A DNA stretch of 64,000 nt from CAVYUC01 sp963783085 (lineage in GTDB: Bacteria > Bacteroidota > Bacteroidia > Bacteroidales > Prolixibacteraceae), in the NCBI GenBank assembly GCA_963783085.1, contig CAWAMJ010000022.1, positions 1-64,000 of the forward strand, written 5' to 3'. This document shows, in pieces, positions 9,275 through 16,550 of this stretch (the stretch's first letter is position 1; each line of letters opens with the position of its first letter). Made by a program: the position numbers and the translations under genes. The notes beneath the pieces were generated by a model, which made no database searches, was not told the DNA's origin, and saw nothing but the letters and a program-made list of their open reading frames with translations.

Positions 9275-10165
9275 TTGATTTTCATATTTCAACAAGATAT
9301 TCAGGAGCCGCAACACCAGACCGGCAACGGCAGTTTGAAAAGCATGCTGCAGGATTCCGTTGCAAGGAAACAACCGGGTCCCGCGCCGAAACCGGTCCCG
9401 CGGGTACGGGACAATCAAAATCTGCAGATTGGCGGTTCAAAATACATTCAGCCGAAAACCGATTTTAAGCTTTCAACAGAAAAAGATAGTTCGGCAACTC
9501 TTGTACTTCCGCAGCACAAAAGAAAAGATGCAGCCGCCGACTGGCTGACCATTCTGTTACTTTTAATTTTCGTACTGTTTGTTACGGTAAGAAATACGTA
9601 TGGCAAATATCTCGAAAGCCTTTTACAGTCGCTGTTCAATTATGCCACGTCCATACGTATGTTCGAAGAGAAGAATTATTCATTGTTACACGCGGCAATA
9701 CGTCTCGACCTGTTTTTCTACCTTACATTTTCAGTGTTTGTTTTCCAGTTGGTCCGTTATTTTGACGTTGAGCTGCCGTATACAAATGCCGGTCTGTTTT
9801 TGTTTTGCCTGGCAGTTGTTGCCGGTTATTTCACATTTAAAAAGGCGATTTACAAACTACTTGGTTTTGTTGTGGATAGCACCGAAGAAACCGGCGAATA
9901 CCTGTTCAATGCCGATAATATGAACCGGATTATTGGTTTGGCGCTGTTTCCGGTGGTGCTGCTTATGGTATTTTTTCCCATCGACGACATCACAATTCCT
10001 GTAATTACAGGGATTATAATTGTTGTTTTGATCTATTTGTTACTGCTTCACAGAGGTTTTATTATTTTAATGAAGAAACAATTTTCAATATTTTATCTGT
10101 TTTTATACTTTTGTACTCTTGAATTTCTACCCTTGGTTTTACTTTATAAAGTTGTGGTGTTATAG
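9275..10165 (+). CDS. DUF4271 integral membrane protein
   Basis: The protein has a polar, Gln/Pro-rich N-terminal 80 residues followed by about six or seven hydrophobic segments (for example WLTILLLLIFVLFVTV and GIIIVVLIYLLLL). The composition and its position directly before hemD match the DUF4271 family, which recurs at this place in Bacteroidota genomes. Its function is unknown. No ATG is available near the start, so I use TTG, which sits just after a good promoter. The next gene begins 32 bases downstream, so both are probably cotranscribed. Confidence 0.75.
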   Translation: MIFIFQQDIQEPQHQTGNGSLKSMLQDSVARKQPGPAPKPVPRVRDNQNLQIGGSKYIQPKTDFKLSTEKDSSATLVLPQHKRKDAAADWLTILLLLIFVLFVTVRNTYGKYLESLLQSLFNYATSIRMFEEKNYSLLHAAIRLDLFFYLTFSVFVFQLVRYFDVELPYTNAGLFLFCLAVVAGYFTFKKAIYKLLGFVVDSTEETGEYLFNADNMNRIIGLALFPVVLLMVFFPIDDITIPVITGIIIVVLIYLLLLHRGFIILMKKQFSIFYLFLYFCTLEFLPLVLLYKVVVL

Positions 10166-10197
10166 TTGGGTTAAGTTTAATTTAAAGATGAAAAATT

Positions 10198-10947
10198 TTG
10201 AAAATCAAGAGTATTTTGGTTTCGCAGCCTGAGCCTGCAACGGCTAAGTCCCCTTATTTTGAATTGGCGGAACGAAACGGAATTAGAATTGATTTCCGCC
10301 CGTTTATACAGGTTGAAGGGGTTTCAGCCAAGGAATTCAGACAAACCCGGATTCAGATTTTGAACCATTCGGCGGTTATTTTTACAAGCCGCACGGCAAT
10401 CGATCATTTTTTCAACATTTGTCAGGAAATGCGGATTGTCGTACCTGATGTCATGAAATATTTTTGTATTTCGGAAGCAACAGCTTACTACCTTCAGAAA
10501 TATATTGTATACCGGAAACGGAAAATTTTTTACGGAAACGGAAAATTTTCAGATTTGGTGAATGTGATGAAAAAGCATAAAGACGAAAAATTTTTGGTCC
10601 CGCTTTCTGATATTCACAAACAGGAAATTCCTGAACTGCTCGAAAAAGGCGGCTTCAGATATACAAAAGCTATTCTTTACCGCACGGTTAGCAGCGATTT
10701 GTCTGATTTAAAAGATGTAAACTATGATATTCTGGTATTTTTCAGTCCTTCCGGAATAACTTCTTTATTTCAGAATTTCCCGGACTTCAAACAAAACGAC
10801 ACAAAAATAGCCTGTTTTGGCCCGGCCACTGCGCAAGCGGTGAAAGAAGCCGGTTTAAGACTCGATATTGAAGCGCCAACTGCGCAAGCCCCGTCAATGA
10901 CGATGGCGCTGGAGCAATTCATTAAAAAAGCAAACAAAAACAGTTAA
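10198..10947 (+). CDS. hemD: Uroporphyrinogen-III synthase
   Basis: This 249-residue HemD-family protein closes hydroxymethylbilane to uroporphyrinogen III in heme and siroheme synthesis. The start KIKSILVSQPEPATAKSPYF and the later VVIFTSRTAIDHFF-like block, FFSPSGITSLF and ACFGPATAQAVKEAGL match the Bacteroidota form of the family. The start is TTG; the nearby upstream ATG is out of frame. It follows the DUF4271 gene and is closed by a terminator before rnpA. No other heme genes are nearby. Confidence 0.85.
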   Translation: MKIKSILVSQPEPATAKSPYFELAERNGIRIDFRPFIQVEGVSAKEFRQTRIQILNHSAVIFTSRTAIDHFFNICQEMRIVVPDVMKYFCISEATAYYLQKYIVYRKRKIFYGNGKFSDLVNVMKKHKDEKFLVPLSDIHKQEIPELLEKGGFRYTKAILYRTVSSDLSDLKDVNYDILVFFSPSGITSLFQNFPDFKQNDTKIACFGPATAQAVKEAGLRLDIEAPTAQAPSMTMALEQFIKKANKNS

Positions 10948-10967
10948 TTAAAAAATATATAATTTTG

Positions 10968-11003
10968 AAAGGCTGTCCGGGCAAGGTTCGGGCGGCCTTT
11001 TTT
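10968..11003 (+). terminator. Rho-independent terminator after hemD
   Basis: GGCTGTCCGG and CGGGCGGCC form an imperfect GC-rich stem followed by seven T residues. It separates hemD from rnpA, whose start lies only about 10 bases later, so some read-through or a promoter inside hemD must feed rnpA. Confidence 0.75.
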
Positions 11004-11013
11004 AATATAAAAC

Positions 11014-11457
11014 TTGCGGGTGGAGAAAATTAAATATACGTTTCAGAAAGAAGAACGGTTGTGTAATAAAAAATTGTTCGATGAATTATTTACTTCCGGG
11101 GAAACATTTTTAGTTTACCCGCTGAAAGTTTTGTATACTGACGCCGCATTTGATGATAAATTCCCGGTAAAAACCGCGTTTGCAGTGGGGAAAAAAGGAT
11201 TTAAGAAAGCCGTTAGCCGAAACCTGATCAAACGCCGGATGCGCGAGGCATACCGGTTAAATAAACACTTACTTTATTCAGGTTTGAAAGAACAAAAACT
11301 GGCAGTTGTTTTTGTGTATGTAGGGAAAAAAACCGAAAGTTTTCAACTGATTCAACGTTCGATGATAAAAAGTTTAAAAACCATCATCAGCAAAAGTCCG
11401 CAGATTACACCTGAAACTGAACGAATTCGAAGAGACACAAAAAATCCTGAAGTGTAA
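11014..11457 (+). CDS. rnpA: Ribonuclease P protein component
   Basis: The protein subunit of RNase P helps the catalytic RNA process pre-tRNA 5' ends. YTFQKEERLCNKKLFDELF opens the family, and the RNR motif is in KAVSRNLIKRRMREAYR, which contacts the RNA. It is about 147 residues, slightly longer than average, with a polar C-terminal tail. The start is TTG or the GTG two codons later. The usual neighbours rpmH and yidD are absent. Confidence 0.93.
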   Translation: MRVEKIKYTFQKEERLCNKKLFDELFTSGETFLVYPLKVLYTDAAFDDKFPVKTAFAVGKKGFKKAVSRNLIKRRMREAYRLNKHLLYSGLKEQKLAVVFVYVGKKTESFQLIQRSMIKSLKTIISKSPQITPETERIRRDTKNPEV

Positions 11458-11476
11458 AAACAATTCAGGATTTTAT
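11440..11476. terminator. Bidirectional terminator between rnpA and the aroG operon
   Basis: AAAATCCTGAA and TTCAGGATTTT form an 11-base perfect stem overlapping the rnpA stop codon. T runs follow on both strands, so it can end rnpA on the plus strand and the tyrA-aroG transcript on the minus strand. Confidence 0.75.
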
Positions 11477-11498
11477 ATAATTTTTTTGTGATTATTTT

Positions 11499-12602
11499 TT
11501 ACCCTTCAATTTCCTCGCTGTCCATTATTTCAGTTTGCATCCTAACCGAGTCTTCATGAATCAACTGGAAAAGTGTTTGTACAAATTTATCATTTATATC
11601 CAGCTTCTTCCCAAGGTTCACGCGGTTTTCCATGAGTTGTGCCCACCGGTTAATCTGAAGTGCGGTAACATTGTTTTCTTTTTTGTACTTCCCGATTTGT
11701 TTCACAATTTCTATTCTGGAAGAAAGAATTTCGAGCAATTCAGTATCAATGGCATCAATGCGGTTACGCAATACATCGAGACGGGTTTCAAAATCGGGAT
11801 TGTCTGCATTTTCGTGCCTGATGATCAATTTGTCGAGCAATTTTCCCAAATCGGCCGGTGTAAGTTGTTGGGCGGCATCACTCAATGCACATGAAGGATC
11901 GATATGCGATTCAATCATTAATCCTTCCAATCCCATATCGAAAGCCTTTTGCGAAATTTCGAACAAATATTCGCGCTTACCTGCAATATGGCTGGGATCG
12001 CAAATGATGGGCAGGTTAGGCATCAGCCGCCTCAATTCAATTACTGTTTTCCAGTTGGGGTAATTTCTGTACTGCGAATCGCGGAAGGGTGTGAAACCAC
12101 GGTGGATGGCAACAATGTTTTTAATTCCCGACTGATAAACCCGTTCAATCGCACCCATCCAAAGCTGAACATCTGGATTTACCGGATTTTTTACCATTAC
12201 CACTGCATTTGTCCCTTTCAAAACGTCGGCAATTTCCTGAACCACGAACGGACTGGCTGTTGAGCGGGCGCCAATCCAAAGCACATCTACCCCTGCATTT
12301 AATGCTTCTTCAGTATGTTGTGCATTTGCAACTTCAGTTCCTACCGGCAGTCCTGTTTCTTTTTGAACCGTTTGAAGCCATTTTAATCCAATGGAACCCA
12401 CACCTTCAAACGATCCCGGCCGGGTTCGGGGCTTCCAGATTCCACCGCGGTAAATAAAAACTCGGTGATCTTTTGCCAGTAATTTTGCGGTTTCCACAGT
12501 TTGTTCCTCAGTTTCGAGGCTGCAAGGACCAGCAATAAGCAATGGATTGTTAATGTGTGGCAGCCAGGTTTTTATCGGATTTATTTCAAGTTTATTCGTC
12601 AT
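11499..12602 (-). CDS. Bifunctional DAHP synthase / chorismate mutase
   Basis: The protein joins the first step of the shikimate pathway to the first committed step toward Phe and Tyr. The N-terminal ~260 residues form a type Ibeta (KDO8P-synthase-like) DAHP synthase: LLIAGPCSLE, YRGGIWKPRTRPGSFEG, MVKNP, AIHRGF and CDPSHIAGKRE are its substrate and metal motifs. The C-terminal ~90 residues are an AroQ-type chorismate mutase (LDVLRNRIDAIDTELLEIL with SSRIEIVKQIGKYK). The fusion is known in Bacteroidota and allows the mutase domain to serve as feedback sensor for the synthase. It starts 3 bases after tyrA and is controlled with it by an attenuator. Confidence 0.95.
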   Translation of the reverse strand: MTNKLEINPIKTWLPHINNPLLIAGPCSLETEEQTVETAKLLAKDHRVFIYRGGIWKPRTRPGSFEGVGSIGLKWLQTVQKETGLPVGTEVANAQHTEEALNAGVDVLWIGARSTASPFVVQEIADVLKGTNAVVMVKNPVNPDVQLWMGAIERVYQSGIKNIVAIHRGFTPFRDSQYRNYPNWKTVIELRRLMPNLPIICDPSHIAGKREYLFEISQKAFDMGLEGLMIESHIDPSCALSDAAQQLTPADLGKLLDKLIIRHENADNPDFETRLDVLRNRIDAIDTELLEILSSRIEIVKQIGKYKKENNVTALQINRWAQLMENRVNLGKKLDINDKFVQTLFQLIHEDSVRMQTEIMDSEEIEG

Positions 12603-12605
12603 AAC

Positions 12606-13502
12606 CTATTTCGTATAAAGTTTTACATTTTTCTCTTCATTTTTAATCAGGTGTGCATTTTTATCATCGAGAATATTCCTGATATTATTCGCGTTGAGAA
12701 TTAATTTCTCCAGTTCGTCAAATTCTTCCTTCTGCATGCAATCGCGAAAATGCTGCAGATGTTTAATATAAACATTGAGTGATTCAACCACGTATTGGCG
12801 GTTTTGTTTAAAAATGGGATGCCACATGGAGCAGGAACTTTTTGCCAGGCGCACAGTAGAACGGAATCCGCCGCTGGCCAGGTCAAAAATAATTTTCCGG
12901 TCTTCTTTATCCTGAACCGCATTTGCCAGCGCAAAAGCTGCTGCGTGTGGCAGGTGCGATACAAACGCCGTGCTGTGATCCTGTTCGTCGGATGTCATGT
13001 AAGCGATGTCCATCCCGATTATGTGGAGCATTTTTTCCACCAGCGCAAGGTGCTGTGGTCCTGAATTTTCATTGTCGCAAATTATTGCGATTTTTCCTTT
13101 AAAAAGTCCTTCCAGGGCCGCCGACGGTCCTGAATTTTCAGTTCCCGACATAGGGTGGACAGCCACGAAATTTTTTCTGCGCGGATGGTTATCTACTGTT
13201 TCTGTAATTCTTTTTTTAGTAGAACCCATATCGGTAACTGTGGTATTTCCACCGATTCCATCCAGTACCACCGGCAAAACTTCCAGCTCTTTATCCACCG
13301 GAATGGCAACAATTACCAGGTCGGTTTCCTGAACCGCTTCCAAAAGTGGCAAAACTTTATCAACCAATTTCAACCTTACAGCCTGTTCGGCATGTTCTTT
13401 ATTTGCATCAACACCAATAAGTTCGGTAGCAAATTTCAGTTTTCTTAAATCTTTTGCCAATGATCCGCCAATTAGTCCCAAACCGATAACAGTTACTTTC
13501 AT
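12606..13502 (-). CDS. tyrA: Prephenate dehydrogenase
   Basis: This 298-residue NAD(P)-dependent enzyme decarboxylates prephenate to 4-hydroxyphenylpyruvate for tyrosine. VTVIGLGLIGGSLAKDL is the dinucleotide-binding start, TDMGSTKKRI and AVHPMSGTENSGPSAA are prephenate dehydrogenase signatures, and SHLPHAAAFALA lies in the helical dimer domain. There is no fused chorismate mutase; that activity is in the next gene. The leader upstream holds an aromatic-rich peptide and a strong hairpin, so expression should rise when charged aromatic tRNA is scarce. Confidence 0.94.
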   Translation of the reverse strand: MKVTVIGLGLIGGSLAKDLRKLKFATELIGVDANKEHAEQAVRLKLVDKVLPLLEAVQETDLVIVAIPVDKELEVLPVVLDGIGGNTTVTDMGSTKKRITETVDNHPRRKNFVAVHPMSGTENSGPSAALEGLFKGKIAIICDNENSGPQHLALVEKMLHIIGMDIAYMTSDEQDHSTAFVSHLPHAAAFALANAVQDKEDRKIIFDLASGGFRSTVRLAKSSCSMWHPIFKQNRQYVVESLNVYIKHLQHFRDCMQKEEFDELEKLILNANNIRNILDDKNAHLIKNEEKNVKLYTK

Positions 13503-13516
13503 CTTTAACAGGTATT

Positions 13517-13553
13517 AAAAAAGAGAGGCTCCGGAATTTTTCCGGAACCTCTC
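13517..13553 (-). terminator. Attenuator hairpin upstream of tyrA
   Basis: On the minus strand GAGAGGTTCCGG and CCGGAGCCTCTC form a 12-pair stem with one G-U pair, a short A/T loop and six T residues. It lies between the leader peptide and tyrA, so it would stop transcription before the operon. GGTTCCGG of its first arm can instead pair with CCGGAATC inside the leader coding sequence (minus-strand copy of 13591-13598), which gives an antiterminator. Confidence 0.85.
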
Positions 13554-13581
13554 GTAAAATATTATATTCTTAAACACTACT

Positions 13582-13650
13582 TTACTTACTGATTCCGGTT
13601 TCAGAACCAAAATAATAAAACCAATAAGAATAAGTATTGTTACGTTTCAT
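13582..13650 (-). CDS. Aromatic-rich leader peptide of the tyrA-aroG attenuator (22 aa)
   Basis: A 22-codon frame begins ATG-AAA-CGT and contains the run YSYWFYYF, seven aromatic residues in eight codons covering Tyr, Trp and Phe. It ends about 30 bases before a strong terminator hairpin and has a candidate promoter just upstream. This is the layout of ribosome-mediated attenuation, established for trp, phe and his operons of enterobacteria. A ribosome stalled in the aromatic run would leave the CCGGAATC segment free to pair with the terminator arm. A ribosome reaching the stop codon would cover it and let the terminator form. The assignment is inference from sequence, but the fit is close. 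Confidence 0.85.
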   Translation of the reverse strand: MKRNNTYSYWFYYFGSETGISK

Positions 13651-13674
13651 GTCGTTTTTCTGTAAAACTGCAAA

Positions 13675-13682
13675 CAAATATA
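13675..13682 (-). promoter_or_regulatory. Candidate -7 box of the tyrA-aroG operon
   Basis: The minus strand reads TATATTTG, matching TAnnTTTG, 24 bases before the leader peptide start. A clear -33 element is not seen in the AT-rich stretch upstream. Confidence 0.5.
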
Positions 13683-13767
13683 AATATATATTTTAAAAAT
13701 GAAAGTTCATATTCTTAATTAGCGCTTGTTGTTAACCCGGTTTTAACTTTTAATTGATTCGCGGCAT

Positions 13768-16224
13768 TTAATTTTTGACGATTTTTTTACTCAGCACCTG
13801 TTTGCCGTTTTCACTCACCTTAAGTAAATAAATTCCGTTTGCAGCATCAGGCAGGTCCATGTTTGTATCAAACGGAACTGTTTTGTTAACATATTCGAAT
13901 GACTTTATTTTCTGTCCGAAAATATTATATAATTCGAGCCTGATGTTTTTTACTGCTGCACCGGGTTCGATCGAAACCTTGAACTGATGGCTAAAAGGAT
14001 TGGGATATATGTTTATATTGCCGGGAGAAAGCACCAGCGGTGCGGAAACAGGACGCTGGATCCGCAGGTTATCGATAACCCATCCCCAGCCATGTGCGTA
14101 GGGATCAGAAAATAAGCGAAACCTCACTAAAATAGTGTCGCCGGCTGAAAAATTACCGTTGCTCAGTAAATCTATCCGGCGGTTCACAAACCACTCGCCA
14201 ACTCCCACTGCATTGGATATCTGATCATCAACGGAATTTATATAATTTTCTTCCCAAATGCTGTTTGCACGCGAATCATACCCGTCGGCAAGCGGCAGCC
14301 AGTTTTTGCCATTATCGCTGCTGCCTTCCACAACAACATAATCCCAAAAATTATTATCGCCGAAAGTGGTACCCTCGCTTCCGGGCTCTACCAGAACTAC
14401 TTCGTCGAAACTCATGGTTCCGCCGGCTCGTAATATAATCGGATGTTTCAGTGTTGTAGTGAAATTGAAGGTGCTGTCATCCCGCTCCGGGCTTGGATAG
14501 GGATGTGGGCTGTGCAGAGCGGGCGTTTCAAATCCGGATGGTTTGGCAATATCAAAATCGAAAAGAATAAAATCGGAAGTTGGTTGATCAAAATCATTGG
14601 AATAATCTGCCAACGGATCAAACAACTTTTCAACAATAAAACTGAACGCCCCGTCTTCCGGCAACCTGGTGGTATTTTTTGCCGACGAAGAGTCGACTGC
14701 AACAATCGAATACGAAATTTCGTCCCTGTCGTTCAGCACCGAATTGTCTATGTTGAAAACTCCGGTATAAAGATTGGCTGAATCTTTTGCCAGTCCGAAT
14801 GAATGCAGCGGTCCCCCATTTATCGAATATTCAGCATAAACGGTATCTATTCCTACATTATCAGTAACAACAGCGGCGATTTTTATTTCTTTTTCAGCCA
14901 TAAAATAGTAAGGTACCGGATTGTGGAAAATCAACGGCGGCCGGGTGTCAGGACCGAAACGCACTATGTAAACTTCCGCAGGTGCTTCTGTAGGTTTCGT
15001 AAAAATTCTGGTGTTTTCATCCTCAACACTAATGAAATAGGAAACTTCGCCGACTCCTGCAGCAGGTATAAGCGAAGCCATAAACAGGTTTGGTTCATTT
15101 CCCTGTGTCAAAGGAATAGAATCAACATGCGTAGCAAATTCATCGTAAGAATAATACACATACATCGACGAAGTATTTATTTCATAATCGCTTTCAACAT
15201 GGATGTTAAAAACGAGCGGCGAAATTTTTTCCTGGTCTTTAAGCGGCTCAAAATCAATATAAGTATGTTTCCACCCAACGTCAGCCATAATTCCGGCGGT
15301 AATTGGCCCCGGATTATGCACCGCTTCAGCATATGACAACGCGTGGGTCATCAGCGAATTGGGCGAACCTGCGGGATATGTAGCATCATTCAGGTGATAA
15401 ACGCTTGAACCTTCGTCCCATTCGCTGGGAGAATATAAACGCGGAACTTCGCCATTCGAATTTACAATGGCAACAGGACTGTAAGCATATAAAAATCCTG
15501 ATTCGAGTGCTTTGCGCAATTCTTCGGACGGATTTTTATAAACCGTTGAATCGACCAGGAAATCACCGGTGTTTCTTACCACCATAACATCAAAAGCTGC
15601 TACATCACCAACAGCGGAATAACCATAGGTTCCCAGGAGTTCGTTAACAAAGAAGAAACCGGTGAATCCAAGCCCATGCCCGATTTCGTGCATGGCAACC
15701 GATACGAAATCGTACAGCGAATCGGGAGTGTTTCCATCGGTGCCAAAATACCAGTTGATGTTTTTGTTGAACTCTCCGGTAATATCAGGTTGGCTTATGC
15801 CGGTAATTTGCCTCCGGGTAATTTTTTCAACTACTGATATCGGATAATATACGTTTTTGTGCGGGATGTCTTCAAAGTTTGTTCTGTAATCAGCCGGGCC
15901 ACAGCTACCGAGAACGTTCCTGTCGAGCGACCGCCAGTTGGCCTGCAAATAAATGGGTATTGGCGATTCAACGAACTGTTCCCACACTGCAACTGCATAC
16001 TCAAAAGCTTTTTTGGCATTCTCGGGAAACAAGCTGTACGTAACCCGGATGTCTGATTTTTTTTCTGCCGCTTTCAAAAACGGCGGGGGCACGTAAACAT
16101 CTTCAATTTCGTCAGATGCGTAACAAACCGGAGGCAGCGCTTTAATGATGTTGTGGTTTTTTTTCTGGGGATATGCAGTAATTGAGACTGCAATAATAAA
16201 AAGAAAGAAGGTAAATTTTTTCAT
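13768..16224 (-). CDS. Secreted zinc metalloprotease-like protein with type IX sorting domain
   Basis: The roughly 818-residue protein has a signal peptide and a metalloprotease-like domain whose zinc motif is MHEIGHGLGFTG near residue 180. The third His expected in metzincins (HExxHxxGxxH) is absent, so the third ligand lies elsewhere. Beta-rich domains follow, and the C-terminal 80 residues match the Por secretion tail (NIYPNPFSHQF through GIYLLKVSENGKQVLSKKIV), so it should leave the cell by type IX secretion. I start at the second in-frame ATG (MKKF), which gives a normal signal peptide. It is paralogous along its length to the gene at 16551-18998. Confidence 0.82.
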   Translation of the reverse strand: MKKFTFFLFIIAVSITAYPQKKNHNIIKALPPVCYASDEIEDVYVPPPFLKAAEKKSDIRVTYSLFPENAKKAFEYAVAVWEQFVESPIPIYLQANWRSLDRNVLGSCGPADYRTNFEDIPHKNVYYPISVVEKITRRQITGISQPDITGEFNKNINWYFGTDGNTPDSLYDFVSVAMHEIGHGLGFTGFFFVNELLGTYGYSAVGDVAAFDVMVVRNTGDFLVDSTVYKNPSEELRKALESGFLYAYSPVAIVNSNGEVPRLYSPSEWDEGSSVYHLNDATYPAGSPNSLMTHALSYAEAVHNPGPITAGIMADVGWKHTYIDFEPLKDQEKISPLVFNIHVESDYEINTSSMYVYYSYDEFATHVDSIPLTQGNEPNLFMASLIPAAGVGEVSYFISVEDENTRIFTKPTEAPAEVYIVRFGPDTRPPLIFHNPVPYYFMAEKEIKIAAVVTDNVGIDTVYAEYSINGGPLHSFGLAKDSANLYTGVFNIDNSVLNDRDEISYSIVAVDSSSAKNTTRLPEDGAFSFIVEKLFDPLADYSNDFDQPTSDFILFDFDIAKPSGFETPALHSPHPYPSPERDDSTFNFTTTLKHPIILRAGGTMSFDEVVLVEPGSEGTTFGDNNFWDYVVVEGSSDNGKNWLPLADGYDSRANSIWEENYINSVDDQISNAVGVGEWFVNRRIDLLSNGNFSAGDTILVRFRLFSDPYAHGWGWVIDNLRIQRPVSAPLVLSPGNINIYPNPFSHQFKVSIEPGAAVKNIRLELYNIFGQKIKSFEYVNKTVPFDTNMDLPDAANGIYLLKVSENGKQVLSKKIVKN

Positions 16225-16393
16225 GGCTAACATTGTATATTCAATTTATATACAATTGAAAAGAACCAATTGTTTGACCCCTGCCAAGCGATTTTTTCGT
16301 GTTCAAAAATGAAATTAATTTCAGCCGTAATGTTAAAAACCGGGAAATAACCTGATTCGGTTTTTTTCACCGTTAAAACAAGATAATTTTGTT

Positions 16394-16534
16394 TTATTCA
16401 GAGATATTATCATTATTGTTCCGTTTCCTTATCAAACGGTATTTTTTAGGTGAAATTAGCGCAAAAAGTATGGCGATTGACAAGACAAAACCGATGGTTG
16501 ATGCAACCAGTATTATTGTTAGGAATGTGTTCAT
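16394..16534 (-). CDS. Small single-span membrane protein (46 aa)
   Basis: A short frame begins 16 bases after the metalloprotease gene upstream on the same strand. It encodes a hydrophobic N-terminal segment (LTIILVASTIGFVLSIAILF) followed by a basic tail (KKYRLIRKR) and an Asn-rich end, the pattern of a one-span inner-membrane protein. The ATG, spacing and clear hydrophobic-to-basic switch favour a real gene over chance. The sequence from here to the second protease gene, about 170 bases, is AT-rich without a visible terminator. Confidence 0.55.
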   Translation of the reverse strand: MNTFLTIILVASTIGFVLSIAILFALISPKKYRLIRKRNNNDNISE

Positions 16535-16550
16535 TTCATCTGTTTTTAAA

